Origin: Alkaliphilus metalliredigens QYMF
GTDB lineage: Bacteria > Bacillota > Clostridia > Peptostreptococcales > Natronincolaceae
Assembly (NCBI RefSeq): GCF_000016985.1
Contig: NC_009633.1
Span: 496,001 to 560,000, forward strand
Direction of reading: 5' to 3'
DNA: 64,000 nucleotides
Under the pieces are notes generated by a model. The model was not told the origin of the DNA, searched no databases, and worked only from the letters and a program-made list of their open reading frames with translations. The translations under genes and the position numbers were made by a program. Below, piece by piece: positions 17,172-25,676 of the stretch. Within the stretch, counting starts at the first letter, position 1. Each line of letters opens with the position of its first letter.

Positions 17172-18461
17172 ATGAAAAGCAAGAAGAATTTTGTTAAGAT
17201 GATTTTAAAGTTTCTTGTTCTCATACTGGTTGTAGGTTACTTTGCCAGTGATATTGTAGAATTAACCTACTCCACTATAAACCAAAGTGGCCCTGATGTA
17301 ACTGTCACCATTAATAACGATGGAAGCATATCACAAGAAGGTAATCTCTTTGGAGATAAATTGTTGTACCCAGGAAAAGAAGCGGATGGGGTTAGTGGTG
17401 TTATACGTATACAAAACCAGTATAATGCTGCCCAAATTAGTAACCTAGGTGTGGGGGTTGAACTAAAGAACGTTAATCAAGCCTATGACCAAGGGATGGT
17501 GTATGACTCTTTTATCAACCATATGAAATTAAGCATTAGAAAAGGAAAGCTACCTATATCCAATATATTTGAAAAGCATATAATAAAGGATAGGAGTTTA
17601 AAAGATTTACTGTATATAAAAAATGATGCCAGTGAAAATGGATATATGTTGGAGTCTTCAGAACAATTTTCCATCAGTAGAAACGATTTTATAGATCTAC
17701 AGTACGCATTATATATGGACCAAGAAGCTGGAAATGAACTTCAAAGCGTAAGAGCAGACTTATCATTTTTAATTAATGTTCATGGAGATATAATTGATGA
17801 TCCAGGTAATGGAGGTAACGGAGGTAACGGAGGTAATGGAGGTAATGGAGACAATGGAAACAATGGAGACAATGGAAACAATGGGTCAAATGATAAAGAG
17901 GAGTTAGTGGAGGAACCGGTAGAGATCATACCTGATCTAAACGGACACTGGGCCCACGATTGTATCGAGACATTGCTACGAGAGGGAATCATAGTCGGAT
18001 ATCCTGATGGAAGCATAAAGCCAAATAACCCAATTACACGGGCAGAGTCAGCGGTATTGATTGCAAAGGCATTAAAGATTGAAAAACAGGATAAGTTCTT
18101 CTCAGGCTATATAGACCCACTACCGGGATGGGCCAAGGGCTATATCATTGCTGTATCAGAGAAGAATATCTTCGTTGGATATCCAATGAAATTATTTAGG
18201 CCAAATCGGAATATCACCCGAGAAGAAATGGTGACGGTACTGATAAAGGGATTTGAAAAAGAACTGACTCCTGATATGAAGTTAGAATATACAGATAAAG
18301 AGGATATCGGAGAATGGGCATTGGAATATGTCAAGGCAGGAACCAGTCATGAAATATTGCGTGGTTATCCCGATGGAAGCTTTAAACCGAAGCAAGAAAT
18401 TACCCGAGCTGAGGCATTCACCATAATTTGCAAGCTGCTAGGATTACATGAAGAACATTAG
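17172..18461 (+). CDS. SLH-domain wall-anchored exported protein
   Basis: This 429-residue exported protein has an N-terminal signal or anchor helix (about 10-28) and a beta-rich region (30-205) containing KLLYPGKEADGVSGVIRIQNQ. That segment resembles the PGD/strand motif of the TasA-like neighbours. A Gly-Asn linker (about 213-240) and three SLH domains (about 254-429; HWAHDCIETL, GYPDGSIKPN, WAKGYI, WALEYVKAG) follow. SLH domains bind pyruvylated secondary wall polymer, so this protein can tie the surface structure to the wall. It is preceded by AGGAGGGGA. Confidence 0.85.
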   Translation: MKSKKNFVKMILKFLVLILVVGYFASDIVELTYSTINQSGPDVTVTINNDGSISQEGNLFGDKLLYPGKEADGVSGVIRIQNQYNAAQISNLGVGVELKNVNQAYDQGMVYDSFINHMKLSIRKGKLPISNIFEKHIIKDRSLKDLLYIKNDASENGYMLESSEQFSISRNDFIDLQYALYMDQEAGNELQSVRADLSFLINVHGDIIDDPGNGGNGGNGGNGGNGDNGNNGDNGNNGSNDKEELVEEPVEIIPDLNGHWAHDCIETLLREGIIVGYPDGSIKPNNPITRAESAVLIAKALKIEKQDKFFSGYIDPLPGWAKGYIIAVSEKNIFVGYPMKLFRPNRNITREEMVTVLIKGFEKELTPDMKLEYTDKEDIGEWALEYVKAGTSHEILRGYPDGSFKPKQEITRAEAFTIICKLLGLHEEH

Positions 18462-18504
18462 TTAGTCAGTTGTGAAAAATACTCATTCAGCAATGGAGGA
18501 GCCT

Positions 18505-18813
18505 ATGTTCAAGGAAAAAAAATATAAATTATTGTGGGTACTGTTGTTTGGAACAGGAGTGTTTAATGTATGTGATTATTTTCTGACATTAAAAGCCATT
18601 GGAATGGGTTATGAAGAGGCAAATCCTCTTGTTGATGGGATCCTACATACACCTTTGTTTCCTATCACTAAGCTTTTAATTGTTCCAGCATTGTTGGTGC
18701 TTATTTGGTTTTTACGTAAAAGAGTAGGTAAAAGAGTAATGCTATATGCATGGACAGTCTTTATCGCATACTTTTCCTTGATGATCTATTTTGGAGGGAT
18801 TTTTCTCTCATAA
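18505..18813 (+). CDS. Small DUF5658-like membrane protein
   Basis: This 102-residue protein has three hydrophobic helices. NVCDYFLTLKAIGMGYEEANPLVD matches the helix-loop motif of the DUF5658 family (function unknown). I start it at ATG 18505 behind GGAGGA; an in-frame GTG lies at 18472. It follows the SLH gene closely and may share its transcript. Confidence 0.7.
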   Translation: MFKEKKYKLLWVLLFGTGVFNVCDYFLTLKAIGMGYEEANPLVDGILHTPLFPITKLLIVPALLVLIWFLRKRVGKRVMLYAWTVFIAYFSLMIYFGGIFLS

Positions 18814-18895
18814 TTTCAAGGAGAAGGCAACAATTTATGAAAGAATTTATTGATTACCCAGGATACAAGTTCTCAAAATACCATAACAAAGTAAG

Positions 18896-18934
18896 GGACT
18901 TAGATCGTTCGGGTTATCTAAGTCCTTTTTCTTT
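18896..18934 (+). terminator. Terminator closing the fibre locus
   Basis: GGACTTAGAT (18896-18905) pairs with ATCTAAGTCC (18916-18925), followed by a T-rich run. Confidence 0.88.
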
Positions 18935-19080
18935 GTACATCTTTAGATAAATGGCCACTATGTGATGATAAATGTAACTTTTGCAAAAAAATTAATGAGC
19001 GAAAGTTATTTCACAAATTTTGTCCTAAAAAAAGTACAAGCTCATATAGTATAGTAAATGGATTTTAAGGGGGACATAAA

Positions 19081-19233
19081 ATGAAAATTGAAATTTTTTC
19101 AGGCTCAAATAGAAAAGCATTGAAAGAGGAAATCAATCTTTTCATTAAAGACAAGCAGGTGATGACCATAGCCCAGTCAGAAAGCTATAGTGCACGACAT
19201 TGGTTTATCACAATTACTGTATTGTACCAGTAG
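19081..19233 (+). CDS. Small 50-residue protein, Cse60-like
   Basis: ATG 19081 follows AAGGGGG by a normal distance. The product begins MKIEIFSGSNRKALKEEINL and ends HWFITITVLYQ. The pattern of an N-terminal strand, a helix and a final aromatic strand resembles the small sporulation protein Cse60 and related short proteins often seen in Firmicutes. It may be expressed during sporulation. The similarity is from memory and weak because of the length. Confidence 0.5.
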   Translation: MKIEIFSGSNRKALKEEINLFIKDKQVMTIAQSESYSARHWFITITVLYQ

Positions 19234-19310
19234 AGGTGCTATCATTAGAATAAAGTGTCACTTATCGTTGTCAGCAAACTTAAAGAGGTAGGGGTGTCCC
19301 AATCAATTAA

Positions 19311-19988
19311 AAGCCAGATTTACATCATATGAAGGTCATCGCTAGACTGGGACTACCAGCGGGCTTGCAGAGCGGATTATTCACCGTTTTCGCCATGTTC
19401 ATCGCAAGGATTGTTGCACAATGGGGAGCGGTACCCATTGCAGTACAAAGGGTAGGGTCTCAGATAGAAGCACTCTCATGGATGACGGCAAACGGATTTT
19501 CAACGGCCCTCAGTGCCTTTGTTGGACAAAATTATGGAGCTGGAAAGTGGGAGCGAATTCAGAAGGGCTATTATGCTTCTCTGCGGATTATCAGTGTGTT
19601 TGGGTTAGGGGTTACCTGTTTGTTGATCTTTGCTGCGAGGCCCATTTTTAGTGTTTTTTTACCGGAGCCAGAAGCAGTGGCTTATGGCATTGTGTATTTG
19701 CAAATTTTGGGCCTTTCTCAGGTCTTTATGTGTATTGAGATCACAACGGCTGGAGCCTTTAATGGACTAGGGAGAACCATCCCACCATCCATTGTAGGTA
19801 TTGCATTTAATGCCCTTCGGATTCCAGCAGCATTGATCCTTTCCGCTAGTATGCTAGGGTTAAATGGGGTTTGGTGGAGTATTAGCATGACAAGCGTTTT
19901 CAAGGGGATTGTATTGACAACATGGTTCGTAGCACTGCTTCAAAGACAAGCTTTTCAAGTAACGAATGCTGGTATTAAATCTACCTAG
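19311..19988 (+). pseudogene. MATE-family efflux pump, C-terminal remnant
   Basis: About 220 residues matching the second half of a MATE multidrug transporter (IARLGLPAGLQSGLF, GAVPIAVQRVGSQIEALSWM, GFSTALSAFVGQNYGAG), which is normally about 450 residues. The frame upstream is closed by a stop at 19308 and the sequence before it does not look like the missing half. ATG 19329 has no convincing ribosome binding site. I therefore read it as a 5'-deleted gene. Confidence 0.75.
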
Positions 19989-20017
19989 AAGTGGATCAAC
20001 CTATGGCATTTAATGTA

Positions 20018-20054
20018 AAAGTCCTCTAAAGAAGAAATTCTTTAGAGGACTTTT
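20018..20054 (+). terminator. Terminator after the MATE remnant
   Basis: AAAGTCCTCTAAAGAA (20018-20033) pairs with TTCTTTAGAGGACTTT around a GAAA tetraloop. It is perfect and bidirectional. Confidence 0.9.
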
Positions 20055-20062
20055 GGATTCTG

Positions 20063-20554
20063 TTGTGGCATTACAAGTTTGTTGGGTTGTCGGTGATGGT
20101 AATGTTGATTATGCTTGTTTCTCTCATCATCATTTATAGAAAGCTTAAAATTGGGGAACGGGGAAGTCGTAAAATGGAGGTATTGTTAGTCCATATCAAT
20201 TTCAGTGTGTACTTAGGTTGGATCAGCATTGCCACCATTGCCAATATTACAGCCTTTCTAGTGGATATTGATTGGAATGGATTTGGGATCTCTCCAGCCA
20301 TATGGACAGTGAGTGTGATGTCCGTAGGGATAGTATTGGCACTTCTCTTTATTTATTTACACAAGGATATCTTTTATGCTTTAGTGGTGGATTGGGCATT
20401 TTTAGGGATTTATTTAAAAAGAACTGCACCAGGTACTGAGGCAGTTCTTTTGGTCATTTCAGCGGCAATTATTGGGATGATTATCATTAGTGTAGCTATT
20501 GTGCTGGCAATCATTAAGAAAAGGGTTTATGTAATCAGAAAAAGCGAATTATAG
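20063..20554 (+). pseudogene. TspO-related tryptophan-rich membrane protein, C-terminal remnant
   Basis: About 163 residues with four to five membrane helices and the segment INFSVYLGWISIATIANITAF, followed by WNGFGISPAIWTV. I recall these from proteins of about 260 residues annotated as tryptophan-rich sensory (TspO/MBR-like) proteins. The frame begins eight bases after the preceding terminator, without a plausible start or ribosome binding site, so the first third is missing. The remaining 314-base gap to the iclR gene holds only a terminator. Confidence 0.6.
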
Positions 20555-20745
20555 ATTATTTGGACATCATAAGTTGTTAGGAATCTAATGAGATAAAATG
20601 ATTTTCAAAAGTATTTAAATTAGGAAAAGGTGATTAATGAAATAAGGCTTTGAAAAATCTCTGATCATTTTTTTCTCAAGAGAGATAGTATGCATGTCAC
20701 CAACCTATGAACTTATCAACGTGTTGAGAAAAATGTAAACGTAAA

Positions 20746-20782
20746 AAATAATCCTCACCTTACTAAAGGGTGGGGATTATTT
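20746..20782 (+). terminator. Bidirectional terminator before iclR
   Basis: AAATAATCCTCACCTT (20746-20761) pairs with AAGGGTGGGGATTATTT (20766-20782), mostly perfect with wobbles. It can also end transcription of the leftward iclR gene. Confidence 0.8.
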
Positions 20783-20868
20783 AAGTTTACAGATAGAGAA
20801 TGCTTTCATGGAGATGGTGAGTGGCATAAGTGATGATATGATAAGTGGTTAATTCAGATGAGCGTTTG

Positions 20869-21654
20869 TCAAACAGAGAAAAATTTATCGGGGTCAAAGT
20901 TTATATTGTCGAGCAATTGTTCAATTCTTTCTTTTGATTTTAATAATTGTTTTTCAATTTCAAGAAGTTTCTCCTTGTTTACTCTAAATATTGGAATCGA
21001 GATACTGATGGCAGCGATAATTTGATTAGATTTTTCTAAGGGAACGGCAATGCATTGAATATGCTCAGCTACCTCCTCTTTTTCATAGGCTATTTTTGTT
21101 TTTCTAACTGCCTGTAATTGATGAATAAGTTCTTTAATATTTACAATGGTATTTTCAGTGTAAGGAACTAATGCTTCAGGATATAATATCTGAACCTCTT
21201 CGTCGGTAAATTGACTCAATAATGCCTTACCAAGGGCTGTTGCGTAGGCAGGAATTTTTTTCCCCACGTAGGATATAAGCCTTATGGGCTGAGATGAATC
21301 TACCTTAGCAATATAGAGCACTTCATTTTTATGCAAAATACCCAGTTGACAGGTTTCTGAACAGGACGCAACGATGGTTTTCATTTCTTCTCTTATATAG
21401 GAGACAATATCCAAGTGCTCTATGTAGGAAGACCCAACGATAAAGGAGTTTAGGCCAATCGTATATTTTGAAGAGGATTGATCTAGCGCAATAAAATTTC
21501 TCTTGTGGAGTGTTTGAACAATCGGAAAAAGACTACTTTTGGGTGCACCAATAAGTTTAGATATTTCCGTTAGAGAATAACCTTTATCTGAAAAAGCTAG
21601 TAGTTTAAGTATATCTAGAACCCTAGCTGTTGAACGATGTTCTTCTTGGCTCAT
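20869..21654 (-). CDS. IclR-family transcriptional regulator
   Basis: A 261-residue regulator read leftward from ATG 21654 (AAAGGAGGTT eight bases upstream). An N-terminal winged helix-turn-helix (about 8-65: ARVLDILKLL, YSLTEISKLIGAPKSSLFPIV) is followed by an IclR effector-binding domain (about 80-250: GLNSFIVGSSYI, YIAKVDSSQPIRL, PAYATALGKALLS). It is divergent from the catabolic genes starting at 22093. Inverted GTTC...GAAC repeats lie just downstream of its own -10 and both catabolic promoters, so it probably represses itself and the cluster until a substrate-derived effector appears. Confidence 0.92.
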   Translation of the reverse strand: MSQEEHRSTARVLDILKLLAFSDKGYSLTEISKLIGAPKSSLFPIVQTLHKRNFIALDQSSSKYTIGLNSFIVGSSYIEHLDIVSYIREEMKTIVASCSETCQLGILHKNEVLYIAKVDSSQPIRLISYVGKKIPAYATALGKALLSQFTDEEVQILYPEALVPYTENTIVNIKELIHQLQAVRKTKIAYEKEEVAEHIQCIAVPLEKSNQIIAAISISIPIFRVNKEKLLEIEKQLLKSKERIEQLLDNINFDPDKFFSV

Positions 21655-21688
21655 CAATGAAACCTCCTTTTAAAATGCTATACGATAA

Positions 21689-21721
21689 GGTTCTTGTATG
21701 AACCATATAGTAAACATTATA
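21689..21721 (-). promoter_or_regulatory. iclR -10 region and probable auto-operator
   Basis: On the minus strand a TATAAT lies at 21721-21716. GGTTCTTGTATGAACC (21689-21704), an inverted repeat with the same GTTCTT half as the catabolic operators, sits between it and the gene. The -35 is weak (TATGAA). Confidence 0.5.
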
Positions 21722-21812
21722 CTCAAAACATTGAAAATTTCATAGGGGTTTTACAGTAATCATAGAAAAAGAATCGATAGTTAACTTTTTGACGTAATAT
21801 TTTGAAAAGGTA

Positions 21813-21886
21813 TTGACATGTTATTAGAAAAATGTTAATCTTTCATTAATAGTTCTTATATACGAAGATGGTTCGCATATAAGAAC
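21813..21886 (+). promoter_or_regulatory. Promoter and IclR-type operator of the GntP permease gene
   Basis: TTGACA (21813-21818), a 17-base spacer and TAATCT (21836-21841) form a sigma-A promoter. GTTCTTATATACGAA (21852-21866) and TTCGCATATAAGAAC (21872-21886) form a 14/15 inverted repeat around a five-base spacer, placed at or just after the expected start of transcription as a repressor site would be. The same module recurs at 25512-25585. The leader to 22092 shows nothing else clear. Confidence 0.72.
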
Positions 21887-22092
21887 GTAGCTTGTGTGAT
21901 ATATATCGAAGTCAAGGTGTATATCGAGGTAGTCTTGAAAGCTATTTAATAAAAAAGGGGGCGAATTGTATTCAATAGTAGTTGTGAGGAAGATAGGATA
22001 GCTATACTAGGGTATTTTTTTTCAATGATTTGAAAACGATTTCTTTTTAAGAGAAGGATAAGAGATTACAAAAACTAAGGGGGAAAAATAAC

Positions 22093-23523
22093 ATGCTACC
22101 AAGTACATTTTTACTTATATTAATAGGGGCAGTGGTATTTCTTATGTTTTTTATTCTAAAACTGAAAATGAATCCAGTTTTAGCAATACTACTTGTAACA
22201 ATTCCGCTGGCAATACTTTTAGGTAACTCACCAGCAGAAGCAATTGAGGCTATTAATCAGGGCTTTGGAGCAACACTGACATCCATAGGTATTGTTATTA
22301 TTTTAGGTAGTATCATGGCAGTAATTGTTCAAGATACCGGGGCAGCCATACCCATAGCAAATTTCTTTGTAAAATTAGTACGTGGAAAGAATGTTGAGCT
22401 TGGGCCAGCTTTGGCAGGATACATACTTTCGATTCCAGTGTTTGGTGACATCACAACACTTTTGATGGCACCCATAGCCAGTACACTTGCACAAAAACAT
22501 AAGATAAGTATGGCTAAGATGGCAGTATTTATCTGCGTTGGACTAAATATCACCCACGCATTAGTACCGCCAACACCAGGTATATTAGCGGTTACCCTCC
22601 AAATGGGTGCTGACTTAGGTAGAGTAATTTTATTCGGTTCAGTTATCGGAATCATCGGATTCTTCATATTATACTTCCTACTCAGAGACTGGTCGGGAAA
22701 AGAAATGATACAACCGATTAAAGAGTATCTGGAACTTCCGGAAGAATTGGCTGGTAAACAGGAACAAGCGGCAACCGGTGAAGGGGTGCTTGACAACCTA
22801 CCATCAACATTCCATTCTTTCTTACCATTATTTTTACCAGTAATACTAATCACAGTTGCTTCCTTTATGAAAGTATCATTTGACCCGCAAAGTACAGCGT
22901 ATACCATTATTACATTCCTTGGTGACCGTGTAATTGCACTACTGATTGGTGTAGCAGCGGCAATGACACTTGCAATAGGTAGAATGGAAAAAGTGAAAGC
23001 AATTGCTAGAAAAAATGATTCAAGACTACGAGAAGATTGTTCTTTACTAGAGTGTATATTTGGCTCTTGGGTAACAAGAGCATTGCAGATGGCAGTACTT
23101 CCATTACTTATAACGGGTATGGGTGGGGCCTTTGGTAGAGTACTTGCAGCAGCTCCAGCAGCTGGAGGTTTAGCAGAAACAATAGCTGCATCAGGAATAC
23201 CAGCTTTAGCAATTCCATGGGTAATTACGATGGCTATGATGGCTTGTTTGGGATCTATGACAATGGCACAATTAACTTCGGCAGCCTTGGTGTTACCAAT
23301 ATTACCATCACTGGGTATATCACCATTGGCAGCAGTATTAGCTATCGGTGCCGGTGCAATTGGACCTAACCATGTAAATAATAGCGGATTCTGGGTATTC
23401 AGTGGATTCTACAATCTAAATCCAAAGCAGGCATTAAAATATATTACATTCCCAAGTGTCGTTATGAGTATCATCCTATTCGCAATTGTGTTTGTACTGA
23501 ACTCAATAGGGCTTTTAGGATAG
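22093..23523 (+). CDS. GntP-family sugar-acid permease
   Basis: A 476-residue secondary transporter with about 12 helices. Segments ILGNSPAEAIEAINQGFGATL and FGDITTLLMAPIAS match the gluconate:H+ symporter family, as does the C-terminal GAGAIGPNHVNNSGFWVF. GntP proteins carry aldonic and related hydroxy acids. It is the first gene under the IclR operator and is followed by a sugar-acid dehydratase, which supports uptake of an aldonate-like substrate for this cluster. The exact substrate cannot be read from the sequence. Confidence 0.9.
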   Translation: MLPSTFLLILIGAVVFLMFFILKLKMNPVLAILLVTIPLAILLGNSPAEAIEAINQGFGATLTSIGIVIILGSIMAVIVQDTGAAIPIANFFVKLVRGKNVELGPALAGYILSIPVFGDITTLLMAPIASTLAQKHKISMAKMAVFICVGLNITHALVPPTPGILAVTLQMGADLGRVILFGSVIGIIGFFILYFLLRDWSGKEMIQPIKEYLELPEELAGKQEQAATGEGVLDNLPSTFHSFLPLFLPVILITVASFMKVSFDPQSTAYTIITFLGDRVIALLIGVAAAMTLAIGRMEKVKAIARKNDSRLREDCSLLECIFGSWVTRALQMAVLPLLITGMGGAFGRVLAAAPAAGGLAETIAASGIPALAIPWVITMAMMACLGSMTMAQLTSAALVLPILPSLGISPLAAVLAIGAGAIGPNHVNNSGFWVFSGFYNLNPKQALKYITFPSVVMSIILFAIVFVLNSIGLLG

Positions 23524-23551
23524 ATTAACATAATTTAATTAGCCAAACTCC

Positions 23552-23589
23552 CAAGTTTGAACAGTATCATACTGTTCAAACTTGATTTT
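23552..23589 (+). terminator. Hairpin between the permease and dehydratase genes
   Basis: CAAGTTTGAACAGTA (23552-23566) pairs perfectly with TACTGTTCAAACTTG (23570-23584) and is followed by ATTTTT. It should reduce read-through, so the permease may be made in excess over the dehydratase. Confidence 0.85.
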
Positions 23590-23625
23590 TAAAAATTATA
23601 GTCATTCAGAAGGGAGATTTTAACT

Positions 23626-25350
23626 ATGAGAAATATAAAACAAAAAAGTGCTTCCGAAAGACTTTTATGGGCACAGTTCGATGCATTACAGCTTGGTTCA
23701 GGGTGGGACGAGGAAGATATCAAAAAACCACAAATACTAATAGAAGATGTATTTGGAGACAGCCATCCAGGTAGTGTTCATTTAAATAAACTTACGGAGC
23801 AGGTGAAATACGGTGTATTTGAAACTGGCGGATTTCCTGCACAATTCCACGCCACAGACATTTGTGATGGTTGCGCACAGGGACATGATGGTATGAACTA
23901 TATACTAGCTTCTCGTGAAGCAATCTGCGATATGGTAGAGGTTCATGGTTCTGTTTGTTCTTGGGATGGTATGATACTAGCTTCTTCCTGCGATAAGTCT
24001 ATTCCTGCCCACTTAAAGGCTGCAGCTAGACTTGATATACCAACAATATTTATTCCAGGTGGAAGTATGAGGGTTGGACCCAATATGACAACCTCTTTAG
24101 TCGCAGGAGACATCTCCTTACGTCAAAAACGTAAGGGTGAAATTGAAGATCAGGAAGTGAGAGATTACAAGATAACAGGATGTCCTTCAGTTGGGGCTTG
24201 TACGTTTTTAGGAACAGCCAGCACGATGCAATGTATGTCGGAAGCCCTGGGATTAGCTTTACCTGGCTCGGCTCTTATGCCAGCAACCATGACAGATATC
24301 CTCCGCAACTCCCGTAAAGCGGGTAGAAAGATTATGGAACTAGTTGAAAAGAATATTACACCTAGTCAAATATTAACGAAGGAAGCATTTGTAAATGCGA
24401 TTATTGTTCACGCTGCAATTGGGGGCTCTACTAATGCAACGATTCATCTTCCAGATATAGCTTCAGAGTTGGGAATAGAGTTAACTCCTGAATTGTTTGA
24501 TGAAATTAACCATAAAATACCATACATTGGAAACATCAATCCAAGTGGGGAACACTTGACAGAGTCATTTTGGTTTGCTGGAGGAATTCCAATGGTGCAG
24601 CTTATGATTAAGGAGCATTTAAACCTTGATGTTATGACAGCTACCGGAAAAACCTTAGGTGAGAATCTTGAAGACTTGCAAAAAGAAAACTTCTTTGATA
24701 GAAATCTTGGTTATTTAGCTAATTATGGACTCAAAAGTGAAGATGTAATTTTCCCTATAGAGAAAGCAAAGGAAATAGGATCTATTGCTATCCTTAGGGG
24801 TAACATAGCTCCGGAAGGATCTGTGGTTAAGTATTCTGCTTGTGATGAAAGTTTATTTGTTCATAAAGGGACTGCAAGGGTTTATAACAGTGAAGAAGAT
24901 GCGCACAATGCAGTTGTAAACGGAGAGATTAACCCAGGAGATGTAATTGTAATTCGTTACGAAGGACCTCGGGGAAATGGTATGCCTGAAATGCTAATGA
25001 CCACAGAGGCGATTGTTTGTGATAAACGGTTAAATGGTACGGTTTCATTAGTGACTGACGGTAGATTTTCAGGCGCTACTCGTGGTGCTGCAATTGGGCA
25101 TGTGTCTCCAGAGGCTGCTTCAGGAGGACCATTAGCTTGGGTTGCCACAGGAGATATCATAGAATATAACATTCATGAGCGTACATTAAATGTTGTGGGT
25201 ATTGACGGTGCTGAAGTGTCATCAGAAGAGGTGGATAAGGTATTTGTTGAAAGATCTAAAGACGGTGTTATTCCAAGACCACCTAGAAAAGGACTCTTTA
25301 AGAGATATACAACTTCTGCAGTGTCAGCAATGAAAGGTGCGGGCTATTAA
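23626..25350 (+). CDS. IlvD/Edd-family sugar-acid dehydratase
   Basis: A 574-residue Fe-S dehydratase that should convert a 2,3-dihydroxy acid to a 2-keto-3-deoxy acid. Family signatures: TDICDGCAQGHDGM (Cys80), SSCDKSIPAHLKAA (Cys122), GCPSVGACTFLGTAS (Cys186, Cys192) and VTDGRFSGATRG near the C-terminus. The wording TDICDG and CDKSIPAHL recalls the pentonate/xylonate dehydratase branch (YjhG/YagF) more than true IlvD, although it is shorter than YjhG. No branched-chain amino acid genes are nearby. Together with the GntP permease this indicates aldonate catabolism. Confidence 0.85.
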   Translation: MRNIKQKSASERLLWAQFDALQLGSGWDEEDIKKPQILIEDVFGDSHPGSVHLNKLTEQVKYGVFETGGFPAQFHATDICDGCAQGHDGMNYILASREAICDMVEVHGSVCSWDGMILASSCDKSIPAHLKAAARLDIPTIFIPGGSMRVGPNMTTSLVAGDISLRQKRKGEIEDQEVRDYKITGCPSVGACTFLGTASTMQCMSEALGLALPGSALMPATMTDILRNSRKAGRKIMELVEKNITPSQILTKEAFVNAIIVHAAIGGSTNATIHLPDIASELGIELTPELFDEINHKIPYIGNINPSGEHLTESFWFAGGIPMVQLMIKEHLNLDVMTATGKTLGENLEDLQKENFFDRNLGYLANYGLKSEDVIFPIEKAKEIGSIAILRGNIAPEGSVVKYSACDESLFVHKGTARVYNSEEDAHNAVVNGEINPGDVIVIRYEGPRGNGMPEMLMTTEAIVCDKRLNGTVSLVTDGRFSGATRGAAIGHVSPEAASGGPLAWVATGDIIEYNIHERTLNVVGIDGAEVSSEEVDKVFVERSKDGVIPRPPRKGLFKRYTTSAVSAMKGAGY

Positions 25351-25386
25351 ATGAGGGAACAGGGTGGAGAGTCTACCACCTGATTA

Positions 25387-25430
25387 TATAACAATCCCGC
25401 CTAAGCGTTAGCGTAGGTGGGATTGTTATA
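25387..25430 (+). terminator. Hairpin after the dehydratase gene
   Basis: TATAACAATCCCGCCTA pairs with TAGGTGGGATTGTTATA across a ten-base loop, with no long T run. It is probably a weak terminator. Confidence 0.65.
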
Positions 25431-25511
25431 TACATATAGGTACAGGATATGTATCGAGGTAAACTGAGAAAATAAGTCTCGCAGATTGAGATGAACGTAT
25501 ATTAAAAGATA

Positions 25512-25585
25512 TTGACATGTTACCAGAAAAATGATAATCTTCAATTAGAAGTTCCTATATAAGACTTCTGTTCTTATATAAGAAC
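25512..25585 (+). promoter_or_regulatory. Second promoter with IclR-type operator (FAH-to-aminotransferase operon)
   Basis: TTGACA (25512-25517), a 17-base spacer and TAATCT (25535-25540) copy the promoter at 21813, including most of the spacer. It is followed by GTTCCTATATAAGAC (25551-25565) and the perfect palindrome GTTCTTATATAAGAAC (25570-25585). The shared design shows that the downstream eight genes are co-regulated with the permease gene. Confidence 0.72.
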
Positions 25586-25676
25586 TGAATTATTGAGTGG
25601 GATCTGGTTTTAGGGAATATATCAAGAAATGTAACACTTGATCGATATGTACTTCAAATTAAAGGAGGGGTGTATC

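Noticed and set aside
18750-18950. Open frame overlapping the DUF5658-like gene
   Set aside because: It runs through the terminator at 18896-18934 and lacks a ribosome binding site.
23626-25350. IlvD of branched-chain amino acid synthesis
   Set aside because: No ilv or leu genes are adjacent; the gene sits between a GntP permease and sugar-acid enzymes, and its motifs lean to the aldonate dehydratase branch.
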